64,000 nucleotides of DNA from Hippopus hippopus (Eukaryota > Mollusca > Bivalvia > Cardiida > Cardiidae), in contig OX328102.1 in assembly GCA_946811185.2 (NCBI GenBank), positions 63,071,416 to 63,135,415 of the forward strand, given 5' to 3'. Made by a program: the position numbers and the translations under genes. The notes beneath the pieces were generated by a model that did not search any database, was not told where the DNA came from, and was given only the letters and a program-made list of their open reading frames with translations. Shown in pieces: positions 60,901-64,000 of the stretch (positions are counted from its first letter, which is position 1; each line of letters begins with the position of its first letter).

Positions 60901-63061
60901 AGAGTCATTGAGTTACACTTCGCAGCTTAAGGGTCAAATTACACTGCGCATTTCTTACGTTTATAATAGACCGTGATTTCTCTAATTTCCAGAATGTAGT
61001 GGTCCCCCCAAGTTGTGTCCGGATCGGTATCGTCAAAGTTCCGAATGGTAACGTACTGGCCGACGATTGGGCGCAGGCACTGGAACCAGAATCTGTTGGC
61101 GCGCCTGTGTTGTAGAACATTAAAAAAGCATGTATATTCACAAACAGTTCAATGAACCGTCCTAGTGGTGTCCGTGGTTGTGAGGTAGAGCGTCGGCTTC
61201 GTAACCAAAAGGTCCCTCGAGCGGGTGTCAACCTTGAGACTGTTCATTGGCCCACACATTCGGCGCGAGTATTGGTGTAGTTATCAGGAAGCAGAATCCA
61301 CAGAGATTAGTGTAAGTTGTTAGAACTTGTTTCTTAATCGATGCAAAATAAATATGTTTAAACTGAACTAATTGTCTTATTTCCAAACTCCAAGACCAGC
61401 GATTTGATTAGTTGTAACAGAACGAATTATCAGAATGGTAACATACGAGTATTCGGCTACAAATGTCAAAGCCATTGGAACCGGGGTCCGTATTCACCAA
61501 CCATTCATAAGAACATTCTTAGTCATATCTTCAAGAATTTTTCTAAATTTGAAAGTAACACATCTTCTGATTGGCTAAACCATTTGGTTTAGCCAATCAG
61601 AAGTTGTGTTACTTTCTAAATCTAGAATAAGACAATGAATATTCTCAAGAATGGTTGGTGAATACTGGCCCTGGACGTGTTTGCGCGCTCGTTGTAGCAA
61701 AAGATAAATCATTTTATATAAGGGTCCACATTCACTACTTTTTGAAGTATTGTTTTAAATCTAAATTTCAAGACGTTTGGTTGACAAAACAGATCGTGGT
61801 GTAAATGGTAAGGTATTGATCGACGATTGGTCGAGGGCACTGGAACTAGAATCTCTTAGACCGCCTGTTGTAGAAAATCACAGGTAATTTAAATTCACTT
61901 TTAGTTACATGAATCGTGAATAATAGGGTTCGTTTTAACTAACATCTCTAAATTTGATTGATCACAACAGAATGAATTTTCGAATGATAACTGACAGGCA
62001 AACTATTATCTTAAGCATTTGGAGCTAGAACTTATTGGCTCTTCGTTTGTAATAATATTCTAAACCATGACAATACATTTACCTTAATTTGTTATTTTGG
62101 TTTTAAACCAAAGCTGAACAACTTAAAAGTTATTTGAAAAACTTCATAAAAATTGTGCTGTTTGTTAATTTCTTCTACAACACAATTTTCAACATGCTCT
62201 TTTAAATAATTAATAAACGAAAATTGCAGTATCACTGTATGTTTAGTGCTTCGTAATGTAAACAATTCACCTCAGACAACATGTCTTACTATTTTTATCA
62301 TTGCTATAACTACAAATAGGATTCACAGGAGAAATCATCGAATTTGGTTGATATAAATTGTAGCACTTGTTTCACAATGAATGTACAGTAAATATGTATA
62401 TACGTGCTTGAATTACCTTGGAAAATTGTTCTCCGTGCATTTAAGTGCGCCATATGCAACGAAATCCCACTGATATTTGCTGACGTAGACCCCAGGGAAT
62501 CGAAAATTGTTCGGAAACCACACTGCAATGATACGGGAGACAAAATGTGAAGTTAATTTACTGTCACTGTTTTAAAAGGTACTTCAGTTATACCTCGGCG
62601 GCCAGTGCACTGGTCTACGCGTCTCTGTTGATCCCCTTTACCGACAGTACGTGCAACACTTTTATAGGACACCAGCTGCTTTTCCAAAACAAGAAAGTCA
62701 AAACAATGTACAACGCCCTGATTTAAATGAAGTGTGTTGCAAGTTCTATGTAAATCTTGAAAAGAGCTCTTCCTCCAGAATTTGCTGCATTTGACAAAAA
62801 CACAACTTCTAATTTGCTAAACCAAATTGCTTAACCAATTAGAATTTGGTTAGCATATCATAAGTAGCTTAACTTTCTAAATCTAAAGTTAGAATGAAAT
62901 AATAGGTGATTAGTAAATACTGACCATTTACTTTTTTAGAACAGCACGAAACAACTTACCATAACTTCTTTCTACAAAAACGGCATGAACCTCCAAGTTT
63001 TCTTCCAAATCCACTTGGATCCATTGTTTATTTTGAGGTCGCTTGGCAACAAATGATACAC
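30166..63061 (-). CDS. Mosaic LRR/LDLa G-protein-coupled receptor with pseudokinase tail (29 exons, 5' incomplete)
   Basis: Exons 5'->3': 63061-62960, 62522-62417, 61104-60959, 60093-59933, 58128-57979, 57176-57023, 56271-55996, 55032-54839, 53763-53562, 52329-52175, 50291-50024, 49295-49080, 48744-48666, 47682-47513, 46441-46292, 45676-45563, 44663-44547, 43806-43671, 42807-42734, 41616-41298, 39765-39581, 38801-38661, 37606-37484, 36830-35274, 34908-34781, 34201-34153, 33390-33263, 31384-31268, 30294-30166. All introns are GT..AG and all phases match, giving 1947 residues. The extracellular part combines lectin-like, CUB, PAN, LDLa and fibrinogen-related modules before an LRR stalk and seven helices of the relaxin-receptor/GRL101 type (established family). 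It is probably a plasma-membrane receptor for a protein or glycan ligand (inference). The first exons lie beyond the window. Splicing is predicted, not observed. Confidence 0.88.
30310..30545. mobile_element. MITE family C in last receptor intron
   Basis: GAAAATGTTAGTTATTAGCC hairpin variant, CTACAATTGTTTCC and ACAAATTGCAACATG. It begins within about 20 bp of the acceptor of the last receptor exon. Confidence 0.6.
30774..31085 (+). mobile_element. tRNA-derived SINE in receptor intron
   Basis: A-box-like GGTAGCTCAGTCTG, then GTCAGTGGCCTAGAAAGAA in the body, GTGCACTAGCC, and a tail AAAACGGATTTCAAAGTAC. Same family as 26.6 kb, inserted opposite to the gene. Confidence 0.65.
31865..32205 (+). 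mobile_element. MITE family F, copy 1, with hairpin
   Basis: GGTCAAAATGTTACGCTATA at the left; inside, CTTGTATTTACTTCTCGCTT and its inverse around GCGCTCGACCTTCGGTCTCG; right side ACTACAACATAATATTC. A reverse-oriented copy lies at 47.03-47.37 kb. Confidence 0.7.
32206..33046. other. Receptor intron, no exon seen
   Basis: Contains a fragment of repeat G at about 32461-32525 (ACAAGTTTCCAAGACCCCTG) and a short GA-rich stretch at 32708-32740. Confidence 0.5.
33047..33238. repeat. Exact-looking 96-bp tandem duplication
   Basis: Two adjacent copies of a 96-bp unit (ATATCTTTAAAGTAAGACAA ... AAGGAAACACG) differ at one or two bases. They end about 25 bp from the donor of receptor exon 27, so the duplication is recent. 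Confidence 0.92.
33450..33765 (+). mobile_element. tRNA-derived SINE with microsatellite tail
   Basis: A-box-like GCGCAATCGGTAGCG and B-box GGTTCGATGCCC in good spacing, GTCAGTGGCATGGAAAGAA in the body and GGTGCATTGGCC near the tail. It is followed at once by the GAA/GAT microsatellite. Confidence 0.78.
33767..33896. repeat. GAA/GAT/GAG microsatellite
   Basis: (GAA)n passes into (GAT)n, (GGA)n and (GA)n over about 130 bp at the tail of the SINE. Confidence 0.95.
34305..34465. mobile_element. MITE family A, copy 2 (core only)
   Basis: TTTTTTTCGGTGAAAAATCG, ATCATCGGTAATATTTTCA, loop, then GTTACCGATGGTGTTCACTC and the decayed end. It lies in the intron between exons 25 and 26. Confidence 0.75.
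34547..34603. repeat. Family-E palindrome in receptor intron
   Basis: GATCAGACTGCAAAGAACATGC and the inverse AGTCTGATCTTTGATC. Confidence 0.75.
34781..34908 (-). CDS. Receptor exon 25: end of TM6 loop and TM7
   Basis: Residues 1766-1807. [20 protein letters not shown] then YTLGS: TM7 with the NPxxY motif (NPFLY) and the Pro-Ile-Asn-Ser signature of LRR receptors. It joins exon 24 at phase 1 and ends at phase 0. Confidence 0.95.
35274..36830 (-). CDS. Receptor exon 24: LDLa 7, leucine-rich repeats, TM1-TM6
   Basis: Residues 1246-1765. An LDLa (about 1251-1285) is followed by the cap CPRNCDC. About seven or eight LRRs (1317-1490) follow, for example [34 protein letters not shown] and [15 protein letters not shown] Cys-rich hinge (LCCVRP..C..EFSSC, 1497-1522) precedes TM1 (1529-1553, GN motif) and TM2 ([10 protein letters not shown]). 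TM3 starts at HWC (C1608) and ends DRL rather than DRY. TM4, TM5 and TM6 ([10 protein letters not shown]) follow. The TM6 motif and the hinge are those of leucine-rich-repeat receptors (LGR type C/GRL101). Almost the whole receptor core sits in one exon, suggesting that the core was once intron-poor and gained extracellular modules upstream. Confidence 0.95.
36860..37113. mobile_element. MITE family B, copy 5
   Basis: CCATACTCTGTGAAAAGTGA, GCATCTGCAAAAATTAACGA, a decayed hairpin, TTTTTATGGATGCATAATTA and right end AGAGCATGGCTC. It starts about 30 bp upstream of the acceptor of exon 24. Confidence 0.75.
37484..37606 (-). CDS. Receptor exon 23: LDLa repeat 6
   Basis: Residues 1205-1245, phase 1-1. 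[20 protein letters not shown] and [13 protein letters not shown]: six Cys and an acidic calcium box. Confidence 0.92.
37706..37935 (-). mobile_element. tRNA-derived SINE, second type
   Basis: Read on the minus strand: GTGGCTCAGTAGTAAAGCG (A box) and GCCCGGGTTAAAGC (B box). A body with CCACTGGGTTTTTCGTGG follows, ending in GTTGAAAGCGGCGTAAAAC. Confidence 0.75.
38409..38625. mobile_element. MITE family B, copy 6 (hairpin deleted)
   Basis: TTTAATGCACTTGCAAAAAG, GTATCGACCCAGGTCAAC, ATGGATCCAAAATTCG, right end CCAGAGCATGGTTCA. The GCAGGCT hairpin is missing. It ends about 35 bp from the exon 22 donor. Confidence 0.7.
38661..38801 (-). CDS. Receptor exon 22: degenerate LDLa repeat 5
   Basis: Residues 1158-1204, phase 1-1. 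[20 protein letters not shown] and [12 protein letters not shown] keep Cys 2, 4, 5 and 6 but again lack the Cys 1/Cys 3 pair. The acidic calcium box is gone. Confidence 0.65.
39180..39420 (-). mobile_element. tRNA-derived SINE, second type
   Basis: Same family as 37.7 kb and more complete. Minus-strand head GTGGCTCTGTGGTAAAG and GGTTTGAACC-like B-box sequence, body TCCTTGGGCAAGACACTTC, tail GTTGAAAGGGATGTAAAAC. A family-C hairpin (39455-39530) follows. Confidence 0.78.
39581..42807 (-). CDS. Receptor exons 19-21: fibrinogen-related module like that of contactin-associated proteins
   Basis: Residues 965-1157. Exon 19 has [20 protein letters not shown], the start of fibrinogen-related domains. 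Exon 20 has FPVECRFG, then [20 protein letters not shown] and IKFGCQQT, and ends with a DCPYVNQC cluster. Exon 21 has [21 protein letters not shown] and VGPLVC. This order (Cys-x-Cys, Trp, Leu-Pro-Val, Gly-Pro-Leu-x-Cys) is what I know from the fibrinogen-like region of neurexin IV/CNTNAP proteins. The match rests on motif memory and needs a profile search. No catalytic role is known for this module. Confidence 0.65.
39766..40817. other. Receptor intron, no exon seen
   Basis: Family-E palindrome at 40360-40420 (GATCTACACTGTCC). Otherwise unremarkable AT-rich sequence. Confidence 0.5.
40818..41275. mobile_element. MITE family A, copy 3 (core plus tail)
   Basis: Palindromic core 40818-40985 (CGAAAGATCGAACTTTACTT, ATCATCGGTAATATTTCCAC, and inverse) followed by the tail shared with 4545-4823 (CGTATTACAATATTACGTAA, TTTTCACTGGTTGTA). 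It ends about 20 bp from exon 20's donor. Confidence 0.75.
41672..41913. mobile_element. MITE family B, copy 7
   Basis: GCCATACTCTGTGAAATGGG, GCATCTGCGAAAGGTATTGA, ATGGATCCATAATGATGTGA, right end CCCTATTTCCCAGAGC. Followed at 41925-42140 by a family-C copy. Confidence 0.75.
42196..42700. mobile_element. DNA element with about 85-bp terminal inverted repeats
   Basis: Left end CTTCGCCAGCCAAGGGTGAC ... CACCCTTGGCTGATA ... GAAATTTGTAATCCCTGAGA; the right end (42617-42700) is its inverse. Each end is itself partly palindromic (AGCCAAGGGTGA/TCACCCTTGGCT). No transposase frame. It lies 34 bp from the exon 19 donor. Confidence 0.75.
43260..43610. repeat. Dispersed repeat H, copy 1
   Basis: CTACCGGGACCATGCGAACA, GCAATGTGTCTAATAAG-like and GCACCGTGTAGGTTCCGGTA, then CTCAAAGAATGATAACTGTT. 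The same series occurs at 58200-58550 in the same orientation, so it is a shared element about 320 bp long. Confidence 0.7.
43671..43806 (-). CDS. Receptor exon 18: LDLa repeat 4 (extended)
   Basis: Residues 920-964, phase 1-2. [20 protein letters not shown] and [15 protein letters not shown] keep six Cys, but the last loop is longer than usual and the SDE box is replaced. The phase-2 end links it to the fibrinogen-related exon that follows. Confidence 0.82.
43807..44546. other. Receptor intron, no exon seen
   Basis: Unique sequence; a short doubled segment TATACAGAATGACGTCACTC/TATACAGAATGGCGTAG at about 44100-44135. Confidence 0.5.
44547..44663 (-). CDS. Receptor exon 17: LDLa repeat 3
   Basis: Residues 881-919, phase 1-1. 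[20 protein letters not shown] and [11 protein letters not shown]: complete six-Cys repeat with an intact calcium site. Confidence 0.93.
44664..45562. other. Receptor intron, no exon seen
   Basis: A poor family-C remnant near 45210-45310 (GAAAATAATGGTTACCAGCA). Nothing else recognised. Confidence 0.5.
45563..45676 (-). CDS. Receptor exon 16: LDLa repeat 2
   Basis: Residues 843-880, phase 1-1. [20 protein letters not shown] and [11 protein letters not shown] have all six Cys and the SDE calcium motif. Confidence 0.92.
46292..46441 (-). CDS. Receptor exon 15: LDLa repeat 1, lacking one disulfide pair
   Basis: Residues 793-842, phase 1-1. [20 protein letters not shown] and [10 protein letters not shown] keep Cys 2, 4, 5 and 6 of the LDLa pattern and the Ca2+-binding acidic box. 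Cys 1 and Cys 3 are both missing. These two pair with each other in known LDLa folds, so the loss is coordinated. Confidence 0.8.
46442..47030. other. Receptor intron, no exon seen
   Basis: AT-rich, no repeats recognised. Confidence 0.5.
47031..47370 (-). mobile_element. MITE family F, copy 2
   Basis: Inverse of the 31.9-32.2 kb element: CAAATACAAGCACCAGGAG, ATTCCTTTTGTAATATACCT, and ATAGCGTAACATTTTGACCA at its far end. Confidence 0.7.
47513..49295 (-). CDS. Receptor exons 12-14: C-type lectin domain
   Basis: Residues 638-792. [17 protein letters not shown] and [10 protein letters not shown] open a standard long-form C-type lectin fold. [14 protein letters not shown] follows, exon 13 gives [14 protein letters not shown], and exon 14 gives [21 protein letters not shown] and YICEIKL. 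The loop motif is Gln-Pro-Asn rather than EPN or QPD, and WHD replaces the usual WND. Calcium or sugar binding is therefore possible but not assured. Phases are 1-1, 1-2 and 2-1. Together with the other modules it makes the ectodomain strongly lectin-like. Confidence 0.88.
47683..48665. other. Receptor intron, no exon seen
   Basis: A weak family-C remnant around 47750-47830. The + strand frame 47968-48159 has no support. Confidence 0.5.
49499..49632. repeat. 40-bp tandem repeat x 3.3
   Basis: Units AATGGAAACAAAGGAGGTTA..GTGATTATGGCTATTTTAC begin at 49499, 49539 and 49579, with a partial fourth. Confidence 0.85.
49780..49985. mobile_element. MITE family C
   Basis: TGCGGGAAAAGGATAAAATG, CATAAACCAGCATTACGTTC, CACAATGTTTTTACC, then TTATCGTCTGCAAAAACTTT and a TTGTAGAGAGTTTAG end. 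It reaches within 40 bp of exon 11's donor. Confidence 0.65.
50024..52329 (-). CDS. Receptor exons 10-11: CUB domain 2
   Basis: Residues 497-637. GCGFF starts the domain, [18 protein letters not shown] and QYVDLIMK follow. Exon 11 gives [32 protein letters not shown] and GAGFMAEY. The intron position and phase (1-0, 0-1) are the same as in CUB 1, consistent with duplication of a two-exon module. The Cys that usually precedes the Trp of the second strand is absent (QFWTI). The intron between its two exons carries a (GA)30 tract and a pogo-like inverted-repeat element. Confidence 0.8.
50343..50599. mobile_element. MITE family B, copy 8
   Basis: TGAGCCATACTCTGTGAAAA at the left; the perfect hairpin GTTTCGACACAGGTCAGCCT with its inverse around CGCTGTTCGCG; right end ACTTTTATCAAATGCGCAGC. 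Confidence 0.8.
50832..51569. mobile_element. Pogo/Tigger-like inverted-repeat element, TA-flanked
   Basis: Ends TACCGTATTCTCCGGACAAT..AGGCCGCGGCC and GGCGGCCTATTGTCCAGAAA-like sequence with ATACGGTA are inverted and begin at TA. Inner GGTGCGGCCTATAAGACG and GTGCGGCCTATACA are further inverted copies. The CCGTATT..CCGG ends resemble pogo-type elements (family knowledge). No transposase frame, so non-autonomous. Confidence 0.7.
51901..51961. repeat. (GA)30 microsatellite
   Basis: Pure dinucleotide run of about 61 bp in the receptor intron between exons 10 and 11; reads CT on the transcribed sense strand. Confidence 0.97.
52785..53440. repeat. Degenerate minisatellite, about 40-50 bp units
   Basis: More than a dozen units of GTTGATGTAGCATTTAAAAT TTTCCT.TAACAAATAT type fill the intron between exons 9 and 10. 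Spacing varies and units differ by indels. Confidence 0.85.
53562..55032 (-). CDS. Receptor exons 8-9: CUB domain 1
   Basis: Residues 365-496. Exon 8 has [13 protein letters not shown] and [11 protein letters not shown], the hallmark Ser-Pro-x-Tyr-Pro and Cys-x-Trp-x-Ile of CUB. Exon 9 has FDVSVGKC, the [19 protein letters not shown] strand and [11 protein letters not shown]. Four Cys are present. The domain is split by a phase-0 intron and bounded by phase-1 introns. Confidence 0.8.
53764..54460. other. Receptor intron, no exon seen
   Basis: Unique AT-rich sequence; nothing recognised. Confidence 0.5.
54462..54640 (+). mobile_element. SINE, third type, copy 1
   Basis: GTGTTCGTGGTTGTGAGGTC and CGAGTTCCATTCCCG look like tRNA A and B boxes. 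The body CATTGGCCCACTCATTCGGA and GTACTGGTGTAGTTTCCAGG is shared with 61166-61330. Confidence 0.65.
55090..55650. repeat. Dispersed repeat G, copy 1, with terminal hairpin
   Basis: Starts with a hairpin (ACGGTCAGTTGGCACGACAC / AGTGCCCTGCTACCTGACCG). Then ACTGTGTAAAACATGCAGTT, ATGGATTTCAGCAACTTCAA and GGAAACAAATGATAATATATT follow. The same series is at 63485-63990. Confidence 0.75.
55996..56271 (-). CDS. Receptor exon 7: PAN/apple-like domain
   Basis: A single phase 1-1 exon, residues 273-364. After a [15 protein letters not shown] lead comes [20 protein letters not shown] followed by [10 protein letters not shown] and a final Cys (YSRLC). That is the Cys spacing of PAN/apple domains, in which helix Cys residues pair with the following strands. 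Such domains mediate protein or carbohydrate contacts. No catalytic role is expected. Confidence 0.75.
56310..56600. mobile_element. MITE family C
   Basis: CGACAGAATTTTAGACTTGT, GATAGAAAACGTTGTGGG, GTAACCAGCATTTTT, an inserted segment, then TTTCAAAAGCCTTCTCC and GATTGTGTGTTAACCC. Lies between exons 7 and 6. Confidence 0.65.
56703..57005. mobile_element. Family-E palindrome, then diverged MITE family B (copy 9)
   Basis: 56703-56762: GATCAGACTGCACGTTCTGT/GCAGTCTGATCTTGATC. 56806-57005: reversed, poorly preserved family B (GTTTCGACACAGGTCAGTCT, TTTTTGCAGATGCATTAAAC) ending about 20 bp from the exon 6 donor. Confidence 0.65.
57023..60093 (-). CDS. Receptor exons 4-6: F5/8 type C (discoidin) domain
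   Basis: Residues 119-272. Exon 4 opens [20 protein letters not shown], the canonical Cys..Leu-Gly..Gly-x-Ile start. Exon 5 has [13 protein letters not shown] and VKEISVHFG. Exon 6 has [20 protein letters not shown] and the closing [10 protein letters not shown]. These are the standard landmarks of coagulation-factor C domains, which bind phospholipids, collagen or glycans in other proteins. Phases are 1-0, 0-0 and 0-1, so the whole domain is a symmetrical 1-1 unit. Family-B MITEs lie within about 20-45 bp of the donors of exons 4 and 6. The domain is complete, so its fold should be intact. Confidence 0.88.
57177..57978. other. Receptor intron, no exon seen
   Basis: Unique AT-rich sequence; nothing recognised. 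Confidence 0.5.
58200..58550. repeat. Dispersed repeat H, copy 2
   Basis: CTACTACCGGGACCACGTGC, ATGCACTGTCTAATAAG, GCACCTTGTAGGTTCCGAAA, CTCAAAGAAAGATAACTCTA; counterpart of 43260-43610. Confidence 0.7.
58778..58973. mobile_element. Small MITE with about 50-bp inverted ends
   Basis: Left TTGCTTGGCAATTTTGGGGG..ATAACGCAAAAAATGTACCG and right inverse CGTACGTTTCTTAGGTTATC..TTGCCAAGCAA; total about 196 bp. Confidence 0.75.
58974..59620. other. Receptor intron, no exon seen
   Basis: Unique sequence; frames at 59019 and 59309 on the + strand lack any support. Confidence 0.5.
59621..59893. mobile_element. MITE family B, copy 10
   Basis: GCCATACTCTGTGAAAAGGG, the CAGCCTGCGCAATCCGCGCA hairpin, ATCAATCCATAATTATGTGA, right end with a C-run and AAGAGCATGGGTCA. 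It ends about 40 bp from the exon 4 donor. Confidence 0.8.
60094..60958. other. Receptor intron with family-C and family-E remnants
   Basis: A diverged family-C copy at about 60550-60730 and a family-E palindrome at 60845-60900 (CATCAGACTGCACGTGTTGT). No exon recognised. Confidence 0.6.
60959..63061 (-). CDS. Receptor exons 1-3: fucolectin-like galactose-binding domain (N-terminal part missing)
   Basis: Residues 1-118 of the window protein. Exon 1 gives [20 protein letters not shown], the strand typical of F5/8 C/fucolectin folds. Exon 2 gives [13 protein letters not shown] and a KC. Exon 3 gives [16 protein letters not shown] and ends [13 protein letters not shown], as in fucolectin tachylectin-4/pentraxin-1 domains, where a Gly-x-Tyr-Val strand precedes the terminal Glu-Val-x-Val-Tyr. 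Exon phases are 1-1, 1-2 and 2-1. The first segment of the domain must come from an exon upstream of 63061 that I could not find. Decayed copies of exon 3 lie in the intron between exons 2 and 3. Glycan binding is inferred from the fold. Confidence 0.75.
61166..61330 (+). mobile_element. SINE, third type, copy 2
   Basis: GTGTCCGTGGTTGTGAGGTA head, body CATTGGCCCACACATTCGGC and GTATTGGTGTAGTTATCAGG, matching 54462-54640. Confidence 0.65.
61430..62060 (-). pseudogene. Three decayed tandem copies of receptor exon 3
   Basis: Segments at about 61430-61490, 61795-61875 and 61970-62050 each align to exon 3 (60959-61104). The best is 61795-61875, matching through GACGATTGG.CG.GGGCACTG GAAC.AGAATCT and the adjoining TGTTGTAGAA. 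In the exon frame the copies carry stops (for example the Trp codon of FWFQC is TAG on the minus strand at 61795-61875). They lie in the intron between exons 2 and 3. Confidence 0.7.
61488..61675. mobile_element. Palindromic MITE, family I, copy 1
   Basis: GGTCCGTATTCACCAACCAT at the left and ATGGTTGGTGAATACTGGCC at the right are inverted. The middle GATTGGCTAAACCATTTGGT is palindromic too. Confidence 0.8.
62770..62940. mobile_element. Palindromic MITE, family I, copy 2 (decayed)
   Basis: CACAACTTCTAATTTGCTAA, CCAAATTGCTTAACCAATTA and TTTCTAAATCTAAAGTTAGA, with GTAAATACTGACCAT at the right; counterpart of 61488-61675. It ends just before exon 1's donor. Confidence 0.6.
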
Positions 63062-63484
63062 CTAAAATAATGAGTCAAAAATCAAGACAGATCAGTAGCA
63101 ATGCATTAAAACCTATGTTGTTATGCAGTAATTATAATCGGCTCGTCGAGAAAACTCCAATGAGTAGTTAGGACAAGTATATTACGATTCTAGCTACAAA
63201 TTGAAAACTTATTATGGTTTATATACTAGAACAAGCCTTTTAACTTTAGTTGCAATGAATCAAGACTTACAGCTCCAAATGCTGCCAAATGTAATCAGTT
63301 CGGGGTTCAAATTGCAGACCAATTCAATACAAAATATTTAAAAAGTATGGCTTTTATTATAAGCCTGATAATGTATTACAGTGCAATCTGCTAAAGTTCC
63401 TGACAGAATTTTTTTTCTGTGGCACTGGAACTTTAACAAACTGAAACCCTTCGCTAGCGAGGATGTTTTAAAGAGAGAATATTA
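63062..63484. other. Upstream flank or intron, no exon recognised
   Basis: The exon carrying the first part of the fucolectin-like domain should lie upstream of 63061, but no matching frame with an acceptor was seen here. Confidence 0.5.
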
Positions 63485-63990
63485 TTCCAGGTGGCGACGC
63501 GCTTCGCCAAAGCCTTGAACAAGTTTCCAAGAGCCCTGCCACCTGACTGGAAAACGAATTTATCTTACTGCAAAGTTTTATCATTCTTATTCAAGGGAAA
63601 TTTCCCTGTTTTATGGTCTTGCGAATCGCAAACGATTACGAAATCGAACTTCCCCAATGAGTGCCCCAACACACTGAAAAAAACGTCACTGAAAAGTGTG
63701 TAAAACGTGCAGTTTGGTGCATAGAGTCACTGCGAAAAACATTCGATGTATTTTAATTTAAACACGGATTTAAACTACTTCAAGGTAGGTAACGATTCAT
63801 TTTATGATTTGTTGGCAAAATTTAATGACCTATAGTTGCTTCAAACGACCAATGTATGACCTTTGAAACTTTGCGATTTGTTTACACGACGAAAGGATAT
63901 GACTCGTTTTAACCTCGTGTATTTGTTTTAGAATGACAACAAACGATAATATATTTGGCCCTGATCTTTTATTTTCAAATTAATCCATTC
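63485..63990. repeat. Dispersed repeat G, copy 2
   Basis: ACAAGTTTCCAAGAGCCCTG, AGTGTGTAAAACGTGCAGTT, CACGGATTTAAACTACTTCA and AACAAACGATAATATATTTG line up with 55170-55630. The + strand frame at 63491-63703 is therefore repeat-derived. Confidence 0.75.
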
Positions 63991-64000
63991 TTTACGCTTT

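Noticed and set aside
63267..63330. Minus-strand frame with NLNPELITFGSIWS before a GTAAGT
   Set aside because: A stop precedes it with no AG acceptor in between, so it cannot be an exon in that frame.

Overview
The window looks like nuclear DNA of a mollusc, probably a bivalve. It is AT-rich, intron-rich and packed with short palindromic non-autonomous transposons, tRNA-headed SINEs and decayed LINEs. The protein families (an LDLa/LRR rhodopsin-type receptor of the GRL101/relaxin-receptor kind, a VMO-I protein) are also at home there. No species is assigned; the mollusc call is inference from repeat style and gene families.

Layout: 1-5.0 kb is intergenic, with a decayed LINE (1949-4156) and a palindromic element. 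5.1-12.1 kb (+ strand) holds the last two exons of a vitelline-membrane-outer-layer-1 (VMO-I) gene. They are separated by a 6.6 kb intron made largely of two oppositely oriented satellite arrays that form a giant inverted repeat. 12.1-30.1 kb has no gene: a minus-strand LINE split by a Tc1 element and another repeat, then tandem repeats, MITEs and SINEs.

30.2-63.1 kb (- strand) is one large gene, reconstructed here as 29 exons whose boundaries are all GT..AG and whose phases agree at every junction. It encodes 1947 residues in the window and is open at its 5' end. Order of domains: fucolectin-like galactose-binding domain, F5/8 type C, PAN/apple, two CUB, C-type lectin, four LDLa, a contactin-associated-protein-like fibrinogen-related module, two more LDLa, then one large exon with LDLa + leucine-rich repeats + TM1-6, an exon with TM7, and a cytoplasmic tail that reads as a partial, catalytically dead protein kinase domain. 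This is the main discovery candidate: a mosaic-ectodomain LRR-GPCR with a pseudokinase tail.

The two genes converge tail to tail. In both, the AATAAA signal overlaps the stop codon. Every extracellular module of the receptor is bounded by phase-1 introns, the signature of exon shuffling, and decayed copies of one receptor exon lie in tandem upstream of the functional one. 63.1-64.0 kb holds no exon that I could recognise; the receptor's start should lie beyond the window.
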